Below, piece after piece: positions 52,593 to 62,756 of a stretch of 64,000 nucleotides of DNA; positions within the stretch are counted from its first letter, which is position 1; every line of letters begins with the position of its first letter. The stretch spans positions 1 through 64,000 of the forward strand of contig NZ_FXUG01000013.1 of assembly GCF_900182915.1 (NCBI RefSeq), given 5' to 3'. The translations under genes were made by a program, and so were the position numbers. The DNA is from Neorhodopirellula lusitana. GTDB lineage: Bacteria > Planctomycetota > Planctomycetia > Pirellulales > Pirellulaceae. The notes under the pieces were generated by a model. The model searched no databases and was not told the DNA's origin. It saw only the letters and a list, made by a program, of their open reading frames with translations.

Positions 52593-53540
52593 CTATCGCT
52601 GGACGAAGGCCGTCTTCAGGTTTCTGGTTTGGTCCAGGAACTCTTGGATCGACGACAAGCGGTTGTCGGCGTCTGGTTCGATCATCTTCATGATCACGCG
52701 GGCCAGTTTGGGATCCACGTCATCACGTCGTTCCAGCAAATCGGTCGGGGTTTGAGTGTCATGCTGCAGGGCGGCCCGGCCCGTGACGATTTCCCCCTGC
52801 CATGGATGGGAAAAGGTCAGCAAGCAGTAAAAGGTGACCCCTAAAGAAAACACGTCAACGCGTTGGTCAGTGTGACGACGCCGAACAATCTCCGGTGACA
52901 TGTACAAAGGCGTACCTGTCCGGTTGCCAGGTTGCATGAACGGCGGAGTGGCGGGAACGGTCAGCCCAAAGTCGATCAGTTTGGCGCCGGTGACCACTTT
53001 CTGGCCGTCGGAGGGTAACTCGCAGATGAAGTTACGGGGGCAAACATCGCGGTGAATGAATTTCTGGGAGTGCACGTAGGCCAACGCTTCAGCCATTTCA
53101 CGCATCAGCGTCAGGTGCATGCCCTCGATCAATTCGCCTCGCTTCCGGACGATCACGTCCTGCAGGCTGGGACCGCGAATGTATTTCATCACGATAATTC
53201 GCTCACCCTTGGTCGTGACCCCGTGTTGATAAGTGGTCACCACATGCGGATGCGTCATCTGCATCGCGATTTCGCCTTCGGAGGGCTTCTTCAGCCCTTT
53301 AAAGCGAGCTTCAAACAGTTCGTATTTCTCGGGATCTAGGATTTTGACCCCGACGTCTTCCTTCCGTTCAATGTCGTAGGCGACAAAGAAGTTGCTCATC
53401 GTGCCGGTCGCGGCGGTTCGCGACCGAGCAAATCGAGTGTCGACATCGATCTTCGCGTTGGAGACCCTTTTCTTCTTTGGCTTGGAAGGGTCTTTGTCGC
53501 CTTTAGATAGCAATCCCCGGAGGGAGTCGAACAAGCTCAC
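52593..53540 (-). CDS. Serine/threonine protein kinase, cytoplasmic
   Basis: A 315-aa Hanks-type kinase with no transmembrane helix or sensor domain. The catalytic lysine is in DVGVKILDP, the catalytic loop in IHRDVCPRNF (HRD with the expected asparagine), the metal-binding motif in LIDFGL, and YMSPEIV stands for APE. The glycine-rich loop is degenerate (RTAATGTMSNFFVAYD), with no GxGxxG. The N-terminal 35 residues are Lys/Arg-rich. It starts 6 bp after the accD stop, so it is likely translated from the ilvB-accD transcript. Confidence 0.9.
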   Translation of the reverse strand: MSLFDSLRGLLSKGDKDPSKPKKKRVSNAKIDVDTRFARSRTAATGTMSNFFVAYDIERKEDVGVKILDPEKYELFEARFKGLKKPSEGEIAMQMTHPHVVTTYQHGVTTKGERIIVMKYIRGPSLQDVIVRKRGELIEGMHLTLMREMAEALAYVHSQKFIHRDVCPRNFICELPSDGQKVVTGAKLIDFGLTVPATPPFMQPGNRTGTPLYMSPEIVRRRHTDQRVDVFSLGVTFYCLLTFSHPWQGEIVTGRAALQHDTQTPTDLLERRDDVDPKLARVIMKMIEPDADNRLSSIQEFLDQTRNLKTAFVQR

Positions 53541-53546
53541 GGTTGG

Positions 53547-54422
53547 TTACTTTCCGCAGTAGTCGATGACGCTTGCGATTTCGGTCTTCAATGACCGTCG
53601 CGGCACGATTCGATCGATGTAGCCATGTTCCAGCAGGAATTCACTGGTTTGGAATCCTTCGGGGAGCTCAATTCCGATGGTGGCCTTAATCGTTCGCGGT
53701 CCAGCAAAGCCAATCAGTGCTTTCGGTTCAGCGAAAACAAGGTCGCCAAGTGAAGCAAAACTGGCTGCGACGCCGCCCATGGTCGGGTTGGTCAGAACAC
53801 TAATGAAAAGTCCACCAGCTTCGTGATATCGCGCCAGTGCTGCGGAAACCTTCGCCATCTGCATCAGCGATAGGATTCCCTCGTGCATCCGGGCTCCACC
53901 ACCGGAGGCGCTGATGATGATCAACGCCAGGTTTTGTTCAGTGGCGCGCTCGATTAAACGCGTCAGTCGTTCGCCGACGACGCTTCCCATGCTACCCATG
54001 ATGAACGCACTGTCGGTGACGGCGAACGCCACTCGGCGGGCACGGATCATGCCGGTTCCGGTCAGCACCGCATCGCTCAGTCCGGTTCGCTTTTGTTCGC
54101 CGATCAAGCGTTCCGCGTAGGGACGACGATCTTTGAACTCCAACGGGTCAGTTGGACGAAGGTGCTCGTTCATGGGCTCGAACGTGCCCTCGTCGAGCAC
54201 TTGAGCCACGCGTTCCCAAGCACTCACATAAAAGTGATGATTGCACTTGGGGCACACATTGAGTTGCTGTTGAACTTCTTTGCGATAAAGCGATTCGCCA
54301 CAGCCATCGCATTTCAGCCACAAACCCTCGGGAACACCCCGCTTACGTGCAGACTGTTTGGCGTCCTCAGGCAACGCAGCCGACTGCGCGGCTGGTTTAG
54401 CTGCCGTAGGAGTATCCGACAT
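53547..54422 (-). CDS. accD: Acetyl-CoA carboxylase carboxyltransferase subunit beta
   Basis: A 291-aa carboxyltransferase subunit making malonyl-CoA for fatty acid synthesis. The zinc ribbon has C38, C41, C57 and C60 (CDGC and CPKC). The crotonase-like domain includes [20 protein letters not shown] and [20 protein letters not shown] 54422 is preferred; an upstream TTG at 54497 would add 25 polar residues. Flanked by ilvB (upstream) and the kinase (downstream); accA is not in the window. Confidence 0.95.
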   Translation of the reverse strand: MSDTPTAAKPAAQSAALPEDAKQSARKRGVPEGLWLKCDGCGESLYRKEVQQQLNVCPKCNHHFYVSAWERVAQVLDEGTFEPMNEHLRPTDPLEFKDRRPYAERLIGEQKRTGLSDAVLTGTGMIRARRVAFAVTDSAFIMGSMGSVVGERLTRLIERATEQNLALIIISASGGGARMHEGILSLMQMAKVSAALARYHEAGGLFISVLTNPTMGGVAASFASLGDLVFAEPKALIGFAGPRTIKATIGIELPEGFQTSEFLLEHGYIDRIVPRRSLKTEIASVIDYCGK

Positions 54423-54501
54423 GGATTGCCCGTTCGTTTGAGGGGTGTTTTGTGAGGAAAGCGACTGAGAGGAAATAGTTGTATCCACAGCAGGCAATGT
54501 C

Positions 54502-56283
54502 TTAGGAAAGGATCATTTCGTCGACGGTCAATCCACCTGGGATCATCGGCAAGACGTGCTCTTGATAAGGCACTTCGACGTCCAGCAGGTAAGGACCTTT
54601 ATAGTCGATCATTTCCTGTAACGCACCTTCCAGGTCTGCCTTTCGTTTGACCGTCGCTGCACCACAACCGTAGCCCTTGGCGATTTGAACAAAGTTCGGA
54701 TAGCGGTCGGTCGCGTACTGATAGCGATCAGCGTTGCTCTTGCCCTTCGCTTCATCGTGGCTGATCGGGCCCAGGTAAGTGTGGGCTCGGTTACGTTCCA
54801 TGAACCGGTCTTCCCACTGAACCACCATGCCGAGGTGCTGGTTGTTTAGCAACAAGACCTTGACGGGCAATTCTTCGCAGAAGCACGTGGCAAGTTCCTG
54901 GATATTCATTTGGAAACTACCGTCACCGTCGATGTCGATTACCAACGCACCGGGATGTGCTGCTTGGGCACCCATGGCAGCAGGCAAACCGAAGCCCATT
55001 GTTCCCAGTCCGCTGCTGGACATGAACGTCCGTGGCTTACGGAACTTGTAGAACTGAGCCGCCCACATTTGGTGTTGGCCGACGCCCACGGAAACATAAG
55101 TTTCGCGGTCAGCGGTCATCTTGCTAAGTGTTTCGATGGCGTGCTGTTGCAGGATTCCATCGAATTCCGTGTCGTACTTCAGTGGGAACTTCGCTTTCAG
55201 TTCCGCACAGTGGTTCCGCCATTCTTCGATATCTGGCTTCTGAACGATGCGATTCAGTTCCGTTAGGACCTGTTTGACATCGCCACGCACTGGAATGTGA
55301 GCTTGCTTGTTCTTGTTCAGTTCGGATGCATCGATATCGACGTGGATGATCTTGGCATCCTTCGCGAATGCTTCGACCTTTCCGGTCACTCGGTCATCGA
55401 ACCGCACGCCCAACGCGATCAGGAGGTCGCAATCGCGAACGGCGTAGTTAGCGTAAGCCGCCCCGTGCATTCCCAACCAATCCAGGGAGTACGGATCTTC
55501 GGGCTCAACCGCACCGATCCCCATGATTGTTGTGACCGTTGGAATGCCGGTTTTGGCAATCAGCGTACGCAGTTCTTCGCTGGCGTCGCCCAGGATGATG
55601 CCACCGCCGGCGTAGATCACCGGACGTCGGCCCATTTTGATCGCAGCGGCGATTTGGCGGATCGTTTCGGGGGGAACAACAGGCTGCGCGGCATCGTAGC
55701 CTGGCAAATCCATAGGCGGGTCCATTTCAACGGGCATTTCACCCAGTTGCACGTCCTTGGGCATGTCAATCAGGACAGGACCTGGCCGACCGCTCATGGC
55801 GATGTGGAACGCTTCCTTAATGATTCGCGGCAAATCCGCGATATCGGTCACCAGATAGTGGTGCTTGGTGATCCCGCGGCAAATTTCGACCATTGGCGTT
55901 TCTTGGAACGCGTCGCTGCCGATTGACTTGGTCGGAACTTGTCCCGTAATGCAGATCATGGGGATGCTGTCGAGCTTGGCATCGGCGATTGCCGTGACCA
56001 AGTTGGTAGCACCCGGACCGCTCGTGGCCATCACGACGCCGATTTTTCCGCTACTGCGGGTGTAGCCTTGAGCGGCAAAAGCACCGCCTTGTTCGTGTCG
56101 TGGCAGGATTGTACGAATTGAATCCCCGTATCGCGTCAGCGCCTGGTGCATGGGCATGCTGCAACCGCCTGGGTATGCGAAAAGCACCTCGACACCATGG
56201 TCGACCAGGGATTTGACCAGGACATCTGCTCCGTTCATCACGTGCGGCTCGGCAGCTGGGGACGTGCTCGAAGCGGTACTCAT
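54502..56283 (-). CDS. ilvB: Acetolactate synthase large subunit
   Basis: A 593-aa thiamine-diphosphate enzyme condensing pyruvate with pyruvate or 2-oxobutyrate in branched-chain amino acid synthesis. The N-terminal domain has [15 protein letters not shown], with the catalytic glutamate in [15 protein letters not shown]. The ThDP-binding motif is [15 protein letters not shown] followed by [11 protein letters not shown] small regulatory subunit (ilvN) is not adjacent. First gene of an apparent ilvB-accD-kinase unit. Confidence 0.95.
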   Translation of the reverse strand: MSTASSTSPAAEPHVMNGADVLVKSLVDHGVEVLFAYPGGCSMPMHQALTRYGDSIRTILPRHEQGGAFAAQGYTRSSGKIGVVMATSGPGATNLVTAIADAKLDSIPMICITGQVPTKSIGSDAFQETPMVEICRGITKHHYLVTDIADLPRIIKEAFHIAMSGRPGPVLIDMPKDVQLGEMPVEMDPPMDLPGYDAAQPVVPPETIRQIAAAIKMGRRPVIYAGGGIILGDASEELRTLIAKTGIPTVTTIMGIGAVEPEDPYSLDWLGMHGAAYANYAVRDCDLLIALGVRFDDRVTGKVEAFAKDAKIIHVDIDASELNKNKQAHIPVRGDVKQVLTELNRIVQKPDIEEWRNHCAELKAKFPLKYDTEFDGILQQHAIETLSKMTADRETYVSVGVGQHQMWAAQFYKFRKPRTFMSSSGLGTMGFGLPAAMGAQAAHPGALVIDIDGDGSFQMNIQELATCFCEELPVKVLLLNNQHLGMVVQWEDRFMERNRAHTYLGPISHDEAKGKSNADRYQYATDRYPNFVQIAKGYGCGAATVKRKADLEGALQEMIDYKGPYLLDVEVPYQEHVLPMIPGGLTVDEMILS

Positions 56284-56453
56284 CAGCGGTATCTTTCTAG
56301 AGTTTCAGGTGGGGGGGTCGCGGCAGACATACAGGCCAATCCACACCGTTCGGGAAATGGACCTTGTCACAGGACATGAAAACATACGATTCTGAACCCC
56401 TCAAAGTAAATTCCCAGGAGCGAACTGACAATGGTGAAAAAGAGGAAGTGTCC

Positions 56454-56897
56454 ATGATCGCTACTGCTTCAAATGTCCTCGCGGTCGCCATTGGCGGCGG
56501 TTTAGGGGCTCTGGGTAGATACGGTATCGCCGTCGCCATGACTCAGTCCTCGATCGCCAAGCCGATTCATGCGGCCACGCAGTTTGTTGGTGGCGGGGCC
56601 AGTTTTGCGACCACGCTGGCAAACTTGTTGGGCTGCCTGTTGCTAGGAGTCCTGTACCAATGGACCGAAAACATGGCCGCTACGGCTCAAACGCCGCTAG
56701 ATCCGCGGATGATGCTAGCAATTCGTGTCGGCTTCCTGGGGAGCTTAACCACCTTCAGCACTCTGATCGGGGATGCGGCCTTGCTGGGAATTAACGGTCG
56801 GCCTAGCCCGAGCTTGGTGTTGATGAGCGTGAATCTTGTTGGTGGATGGCTGCTGTTTTTGGCCGCCGCCGCCACCTTCCGCGGAGTGTTCTCGTGA
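56454..56897 (+). CDS. crcB: Fluoride channel CrcB/Fluc
   Basis: A 147-aa four-helix membrane protein of the fluoride export channel family. Motifs are AIGGGLGALGRYGIA, FATTLANLLGCLLLG and GFLGSLTTFSTLIGDA, the last holding the phenylalanine box and the central Na+ site. ATG 56454 has a good AGAGGAAG ribosome-binding site 8 nt upstream, so the upstream start at 56364 is unlikely. Family members work as dual-topology dimers. The next gene overlaps its stop by 4 bases. Confidence 0.93.
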   Translation: MIATASNVLAVAIGGGLGALGRYGIAVAMTQSSIAKPIHAATQFVGGGASFATTLANLLGCLLLGVLYQWTENMAATAQTPLDPRMMLAIRVGFLGSLTTFSTLIGDAALLGINGRPSPSLVLMSVNLVGGWLLFLAAAATFRGVFS

Positions 56898-59863
56898 TTG
56901 ACTTGTTCAAGAAAAATATTTTGGAACGGGCTGCTGTCTTGCATCGTTTTACCCCCAAAATGGTGCTTTGCTTGCTAGCGGTGCCCGCCGTATGGGCGAT
57001 GTTGGTTTCAGGTGGAAGCTCGGCCGCCGCAGATCGGATGGATTGGAACAGTATCGGACTGACACCTGCTTATTTGTCCGTCTCCGCCTTCCGAGAAAGT
57101 GCGACCCTGCACGCGGGCGAGTTTGCGCCAGGATTGGGGCAGCCAGAACCATCGCCCCGATTAGGTGATGTAAATGTCGCTGGCGGGGTTCAGACTGGCG
57201 GAGTTCAGCAAGCCGCTCGCGTGGGAATCGTGGTGGGCGATGGTGGCACTATTCTTCGTACCGATGATGGTGGGAAAACTTGGTTGCCGATCGATCAGAT
57301 TTATCGCAGCGATGACGAGCTTGCCGCTCGTCCGGTCGCTTTCGGTGCGAAACGCAAGGCTCGGCGGTCGTGGCCCATTCCGTTTTGGCATTTCTATGAT
57401 CTGGCCTGGCTCTCGCCGGTCGACGTTGTCGTGATCGGTGGCTCGTTCGAACCGGTGACCGGAATCAGTCGCGGAGTTTGTTTGTTCAGTAGCGATGCGG
57501 GGCAAACTTGGTCGCTGGGTGATGCCAATGAGATGCCGCGTCTGGTTGAGTTGGTCCGTCCCGCCGATTCGGTGCAGGCTTCCTCGCCGGTGATCGAAGC
57601 GATCGGTGATGCAGCCGAAGCGAGTGGAGTGAATCATTTCTTCAGTCACGATGGTGGCCGGACTTGGGTGGAAGACACCGTTGTGCGGACCAGCACTCGG
57701 ACAGATGATCATGGGCGTCTGCAGCCTGACCGCACGGCGAGAGGTGACCTAGCGGTCGGTCGTTTCGGGGCGATTTGGGTTCGTGAATCCGAAGTTAGCA
57801 CGGGAAGTAGTCCGAATCGAAGTCACTGGCGAGCGGTTCGCGGTGACAGTCGTCATGCTGCGGTTGCGTTTGTAATCGCCTCGGCTTCGACGGCACCATG
57901 GTCGGTGATCGGGCGAGAATCACTGCACGAGCATCTGCGTGTCTCCGTGGCGATCGACCCGATGCTCAAGAAAACAAGTGGGGCCACGAGTGTTGACCGG
58001 ATCGTTGACGCGGCGAAAGGACTAGGTGTCGCGTCTTGTGAAGAGTTGCGGTTGGATGCACAGGGCCGAAGTCGCGACGGGGTTGCTTGCCGGCTTGCTT
58101 GGCTGAACGAACATCGCCCTTCTGTCGTCGCATTAGACTCGTCATTGCCGACCAGAACCCGCGAGGCATGGCTTAACGCAATCGCTCAGGCTCGCAATTC
58201 GACACGCGGGGCCACGCCGTTCCCGCAACGAGTGGTAATCACGCGGCGGGGTGGCGATTCCGATGCGAATCCGGGAGAAATGCTGACAACGGACGCCGCG
58301 ATTTGGCGTCGATCATCGATCCTTCGCAGCGATGCATTGATGACAGATCCCGCGTGCTTAGCGGGCGACTTTGCGTTGGACGCATTGATGATGTGTGAAC
58401 CTGGAACTGGGATTGATGACGCAGTCGAGGTAACCACGTTGGACGATCAGTCAGGCTCGATCCGGCGAGACATTTCGTTGGCAGCCGGAGTGCGTTTGGC
58501 AGTCGGGCAACGGCACAGTGAAACGGAAATCTATCACGCTGCCCATCGTCGCTTGCAAATCGCCACGGCGAGAGCAACCCAATCTTCGCGGTTGCGTGGC
58601 CAGTTGACGCGAATCGCAAGCACGGGGCGTTCTGGTGGCGAACTCGCTGCGTCAGATGAGAGGGCCGTCCAGCAGGCGATCAGTGGCGTGCTTGCGGTCA
58701 CCGCTGCGGAAGACCGAACGAGGTTGTTGTGGGATGCGTTTGTGCGAGTCTCTCAATCGCCAGAGACCTCTTCTGCTATGCAGGATCTGATGCTGAAGGA
58801 ACTCGCCTCAAACGCGAGTCCGGCATCAATTCGCAGATGGGCGACGTGGGCGTTACAGACACGTGGGGCAAGCGTCGAACGACACTTCGCTAGTCAGGCT
58901 CGCTTGGCCGTTTCGAAATGGTCTGGTGCCCAACTTGCCGGCGTCCCGCTTTCTAATTCTCGATCCGCCGATGCCCTTTTCGCCGGTCGTTCAGCGCCCG
59001 AGAATCAGCAGCAGCGTTTCAACGGTGAAAGTGCTGGGCATTCCGGTGACCCAGGAGATGCACCGGAGGTGATGGCGGTCTCCCACAGCGACGGTCGTGC
59101 GGTTTCCCCTTTCCAGGTGGCTCCCGCGTCCTACGAATCGTCTTATGCGTCGTCTGTCGCGCCGACCACGATTTTGGTTCCACAAGCGAAGAATACGGTT
59201 TGGCAGACGACGCCGCGGTGGAACGCCCAGTCGGTTCCGGGCCAAGCGAACACAGGCTCCTCTGATCCACGAACCGGGTCCAGGCTGTCGCAATCAAGCT
59301 TGGATGATGAGAGTATGCAGCGACTGAATTGGGATTACCATCCCGTCATCATGGCCGGTCGACGTGTTGATGTTGGTGACTCTTCCAAACCTTCGCGTGT
59401 TGCCACCGGGGTTTGGCTGAATCCAAGTGACCGCCCGTATCTTGATGGGCTACTCACCGAGGTTTGTTGGCGAAATGCAAAACGATTAGAACTCGATCAA
59501 GCACAGTTGCGGCACGCGGTCGATGCCGACTTTGACTACTTTGGTATCACACTGCCTGTCAACGAAGAGTTGACTCAACGCGAAATCATCCTCCGGCTTG
59601 ATTGCGACGGAGATTACCTGACAACGATTGACTTGAAGTTGGCCAGTGACGGTCGGCAATCCGCTTCGGTGGACGGTGCGGTGCCGGTTGCGATCCAGTG
59701 GCACGCTGCTCGTTCAAGCGATTCTTGTTCGGTAGAGTTTGCGGTCTTGAAAGCGGATCTTCCGGCGTCAGTTCAACGGGCCCGTTGCGATGTTTTGACA
59801 CCCGCCGAGGTGTCGTCGATTCCGGTGATCCCCCACGCCGCGAATTGGCTCAATCTGCCCTAG
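56894..59863 (+). CDS. Large exported protein with YCF48-like N-terminal propeller region
   Basis: A 989-aa protein starting at a GTG that overlaps the crcB stop (GTGA), implying translational coupling. An N-terminal hydrophobic segment (VLCLLAVPAVWAMLVSGGSS) is a likely signal. The first third has repeats typical of YCF48/BNR propellers: GIVVGDGGTILRTDDGGKTW, CLFSSDAGQTWSLGDANEMP and FFSHDGGRTWVEDTVV. The middle, about residues 330-800, is not recognised. The C-terminal ~190 residues (VATGVWLNPSDRPYLDGLLT; EIILRLDCDGDYLTTIDLKL) resemble CBM9/DOMON-like beta-sandwich domains. Role unknown. Its stop is one base from that of the convergent pseudopilin gene. Confidence 0.78.
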   Translation: MIDLFKKNILERAAVLHRFTPKMVLCLLAVPAVWAMLVSGGSSAAADRMDWNSIGLTPAYLSVSAFRESATLHAGEFAPGLGQPEPSPRLGDVNVAGGVQTGGVQQAARVGIVVGDGGTILRTDDGGKTWLPIDQIYRSDDELAARPVAFGAKRKARRSWPIPFWHFYDLAWLSPVDVVVIGGSFEPVTGISRGVCLFSSDAGQTWSLGDANEMPRLVELVRPADSVQASSPVIEAIGDAAEASGVNHFFSHDGGRTWVEDTVVRTSTRTDDHGRLQPDRTARGDLAVGRFGAIWVRESEVSTGSSPNRSHWRAVRGDSRHAAVAFVIASASTAPWSVIGRESLHEHLRVSVAIDPMLKKTSGATSVDRIVDAAKGLGVASCEELRLDAQGRSRDGVACRLAWLNEHRPSVVALDSSLPTRTREAWLNAIAQARNSTRGATPFPQRVVITRRGGDSDANPGEMLTTDAAIWRRSSILRSDALMTDPACLAGDFALDALMMCEPGTGIDDAVEVTTLDDQSGSIRRDISLAAGVRLAVGQRHSETEIYHAAHRRLQIATARATQSSRLRGQLTRIASTGRSGGELAASDERAVQQAISGVLAVTAAEDRTRLLWDAFVRVSQSPETSSAMQDLMLKELASNASPASIRRWATWALQTRGASVERHFASQARLAVSKWSGAQLAGVPLSNSRSADALFAGRSAPENQQQRFNGESAGHSGDPGDAPEVMAVSHSDGRAVSPFQVAPASYESSYASSVAPTTILVPQAKNTVWQTTPRWNAQSVPGQANTGSSDPRTGSRLSQSSLDDESMQRLNWDYHPVIMAGRRVDVGDSSKPSRVATGVWLNPSDRPYLDGLLTEVCWRNAKRLELDQAQLRHAVDADFDYFGITLPVNEELTQREIILRLDCDGDYLTTIDLKLASDGRQSASVDGAVPVAIQWHAARSSDSCSVEFAVLKADLPASVQRARCDVLTPAEVSSIPVIPHAANWLNLP

Positions 59864-59864
59864 C

Positions 59865-60425
59865 CTACTCGTTGCGTCCCCGTGTCGTGACGAGACTCAC
59901 GCCCGGACGAAGTTGTAGGTGGACACGGATCCCATCAATGGAAACGGTAATGTCACCCTTGCGACTGGTTTGGCCGTTCTGACGAGTCATCGTTGCCGTG
60001 CCATCACGGTTGAATAGGATGCCAGGTTGATCTTGAAAGTTGGCTGACAGATCGATGTCGCTGCCGAATGACTCGCCAAGATTCAGGTCCAATGTTTGGT
60101 CTTCGTTGTCGTCAATGAAGATGTCGTCACTGCGATAGCTTGCCGTTGTCCAATCGAACTGAATGGTAACCGGGCGGCCGCGATTCATGGCGGTGCGTCT
60201 AGCTAGCTCGAGGTCGGCCTGAATGGTTTGGGCGACCAGCTCGACTTGGCGTCGAGTAGAAGATGCCGTGAATCGAGGTAACGCGAGGGTGACTCCGATT
60301 GCGACGATCACCAGCACGACGGACAGTTCAACGATTGAAAAGCCGCGGCGTGGTGAGTTGCCAAACGCTTGACGCGATTGTCGAGAACACCGAACGTTCG
60401 TGGAAGTGATGCCAGCCATGACCAA
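59865..60425 (-). CDS. Type II secretion/type IV pilus pseudopilin (GspH/FimT-like)
   Basis: A 186-aa protein with a class III signal: RRG followed by FSIVELSVVLVIVAIGVTLA, with cleavage expected after G28 and E33 at position +5. The globular part (QADLELARRTAMNRGRPVTI) fits GspH/FimT minor pseudopilins. No other pilus or secretion gene is in the window, so it is an orphan here. It follows the transporter gene by 45 bp on the same strand. Confidence 0.85.
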   Translation of the reverse strand: MVMAGITSTNVRCSRQSRQAFGNSPRRGFSIVELSVVLVIVAIGVTLALPRFTASSTRRQVELVAQTIQADLELARRTAMNRGRPVTIQFDWTTASYRSDDIFIDDNEDQTLDLNLGESFGSDIDLSANFQDQPGILFNRDGTATMTRQNGQTSRKGDITVSIDGIRVHLQLRPGVSLVTTRGRNE

Positions 60426-60470
60426 CGCTAGCTTACGATGGCGACGCGGCGTGCAAATTCCGGCGGATTA

Positions 60471-61385
60471 TTACAACAGCATTGCGATTGCTAGCGTGAT
60501 CAGGGCCGCGCCAATCAATCTCATGGCTTTGACTGACCGAGGTGCGGTGAACTCCGTTTTGGAAAAATAGCTGCCGACGGTGACTACCGCGACAACGCTC
60601 CATAACCCTCGCGAGCTGTAAACGACGTTCGCACCCGCCGCTTGCCCCCACGTTCCGATCGCGTAGCTCAAAAACACCGCTTGCAGTCCGGTGAGGAAAC
60701 CACCAGTGACCAACCAAGGCCATGCCGGTCGGGGAATGTCCCGGTAACGTCCTTCGAGTACAGGGATCATCGCGAGCGATATCACGGCGGCGAAAATCAT
60801 CGCCACTGGCATGAAGGTCTGCACGGAAAATGCGGGTGACCAAAGCTGAACCATGGAGTCGAGCCCGGCATAGGCGAATGCAGCGATCAACGCGTACGTG
60901 GTCGTCAGACCAACGCGGCCGCCCCAAAAGGACGTGCGGTGTTCCCTTGATGACACTAAGCGATCGCCACCTTGGTAGCTGAGACATGCGACCGCCAGTA
61001 CCGCCAACACGCCGGCTGGCCAAATCCATGCAGACGGAACTTGGCCAGCGAAAAGCAACAGTTGACCGGCGACAAAAAGGATCTTGAGGCCAAGCACCGG
61101 TGTTGCGATCGAAACGTCTCCCTGCGTGACGGCCAGGACAACAAAGATCTGTCCGATGACGAAGCAAAGTGCCACTACCAAGGGCTGCCAGAGCATCGTG
61201 AAGTCATTGATCGGTTTGCCCCAAAGTAGCATCGGTGCAAACACCAGGGCTGTAATCGCGTTGGTCAATAACGTCATCCGCCACGGACCGGGGTTCCATA
61301 GCGTGGAGCGTTTCAAAAAGAGCAAGCCGATCGTGTAGATGATCGCTGCTGCTAGGCTGCACCAAAACGTGCCACTTGAAATCAA
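60471..61385 (-). CDS. DMT/EamA-family transporter
   Basis: A 304-aa membrane protein with ten predicted helices in two EamA-like halves, for example FWCSLAAAIIYTIGLLFLKR, PLVVALCFVIGQIFVVLAVT and ALITLAIAMLL. Drug/metabolite transporters export amino acids, sugars or other small molecules; the substrate cannot be told from sequence. Its ATG overlaps the stop of the upstream aminotransferase gene by 4 bases (ATGA), which suggests a functional link such as export of an amino acid or precursor. Confidence 0.88.
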   Translation of the reverse strand: MISSGTFWCSLAAAIIYTIGLLFLKRSTLWNPGPWRMTLLTNAITALVFAPMLLWGKPINDFTMLWQPLVVALCFVIGQIFVVLAVTQGDVSIATPVLGLKILFVAGQLLLFAGQVPSAWIWPAGVLAVLAVACLSYQGGDRLVSSREHRTSFWGGRVGLTTTYALIAAFAYAGLDSMVQLWSPAFSVQTFMPVAMIFAAVISLAMIPVLEGRYRDIPRPAWPWLVTGGFLTGLQAVFLSYAIGTWGQAAGANVVYSSRGLWSVVAVVTVGSYFSKTEFTAPRSVKAMRLIGAALITLAIAMLL

Positions 61386-62494
61386 GACGACTTGGCCAAC
61401 TGGATCAGCAGTTCCGTTCCACGCTGTAGCGTTTCATCGCTGGCCGCGAAACTGATCCGGAAATGGCTATCGTGTTTGCTGAAGATCTTGCCTGGAATGA
61501 TTAGTAAACCATGCTCGATTGCTCGTTCCACAAACGCTTCGCCTCCTTGCTGGCCGGGAGCTTTCGGGAACAGGTAGAACGCGCCGCCGGGCGACGTGAG
61601 TTCGTAATTAGGCGAGAGTTCTTGCACTAGGAAGTCTCGTTTTCGCCGATAGTCGTCGACATTGGCTTGTAGAGAAACTTCCATTGCACGCAATGCTCCC
61701 CACTGTGCTGGTTGAGGCGAGCAGACGAAAGAGTATTGCTGAATCTTCAGCATCGTCGCGATGACCTCGGGCGGTCCGTGGACGTACCCGACCCGCCAAC
61801 CAGTCATTGCGTGAGACTTGCTGAAGCCATCAATGACGATTGTGTCAGGGTTGTCGGTAGCAGGAGAGTAGAACTCGCCATCGTAAAAGAAGCGGCTGTA
61901 GATCTCGTCCGAGATGAGGGCGATGTTATGTTTCGCTGCAATCTCAGCGACCGCCTGCTGGTCAGACTTGCTGGCAACAACGCCCGTTGGATTGCCGGGG
62001 CTGTTGACGATGATCATTTTCGTCTTCGGTGTGATTGCGGCCTCGATCTTGTCTGGGTCCAGCCGGAAATCTGGATAGGAGTCGATCATCACCGGCACGC
62101 CGCCGCATAATCGAACCAGGGCCGGGTACATGACGAAGTACGGGTCCAGGAAGATGACTTCGTCGCCGGGGTTCACCAGTGACAGCATCGCGAGGACCAG
62201 GCCACCGCTGGTGCCGCTGCTAATGAAAACGTCTCGGTCTTGCCCAGGGTACTTTTCCTGGACCTCGTCTAAGATCGCTTGGCGAAGCGGGGCGATTCCC
62301 TGCGTCGGTGAATAGGCATTTTTGCCCGATCGAATCGCTTCGATAGTGGCTTCTTTGATCTCGTCAGGGACGTCAAAGTCGGGTTGACCGATTGAAAGAT
62401 TGATTGGGTCCTTGAGCTTGGCGGCAAGGTCAAAAACTCGACGGATACCGCTGCTGTCGAACGAAGCGGTGCGGTCGGCGATCCAAGGATGCAT
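61382..62494 (-). CDS. Pyridoxal-phosphate aminotransferase, class I/II
   Basis: A 370-aa fold-type I aminotransferase of the aspartate aminotransferase Ib-like group. The PLP lysine is in IDGFSKSHAMTGWRVGY. Also present are IIVNSPGNPTG and the N-terminal SIGQPDFDVP. Substrate specificity (aspartate, alanine or aromatic) cannot be fixed from the motifs. ATG 62494 is preferred to a GTG at 62506. Translationally coupled to the DMT transporter downstream. Confidence 0.92.
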   Translation of the reverse strand: MHPWIADRTASFDSSGIRRVFDLAAKLKDPINLSIGQPDFDVPDEIKEATIEAIRSGKNAYSPTQGIAPLRQAILDEVQEKYPGQDRDVFISSGTSGGLVLAMLSLVNPGDEVIFLDPYFVMYPALVRLCGGVPVMIDSYPDFRLDPDKIEAAITPKTKMIIVNSPGNPTGVVASKSDQQAVAEIAAKHNIALISDEIYSRFFYDGEFYSPATDNPDTIVIDGFSKSHAMTGWRVGYVHGPPEVIATMLKIQQYSFVCSPQPAQWGALRAMEVSLQANVDDYRRKRDFLVQELSPNYELTSPGGAFYLFPKAPGQQGGEAFVERAIEHGLLIIPGKIFSKHDSHFRISFAASDETLQRGTELLIQLAKSS

Positions 62495-62756
62495 GGCAGT
62501 GGGCACAATTATGGTAAACAGGCAAAGTCCCTGAGTGGGACGCCCATTTTGTCATATCCGGTTTCACTGCGATACCGCGCTGTTTTCGCTTTGCCGCTCG
62601 TGGTTTCGGAGCGTGCAGTCTATCTCGGCCGAGTGGACACTGGGCTGTTCACGCCGGACTGCTCGCACGGACGGCAAACATTACGAACGGCCAGAATGAT
62701 GAAGCATCCGGGGATGCCATACCGGGGCAGTCTCGCAACCGGGACTGAGCCCGTGG

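Noticed and set aside
56284-56453. Possible fluoride riboswitch before crcB
   Set aside because: I looked for the conserved fluoride-aptamer pattern and could not find it. Only a strong ribosome-binding site is evident.
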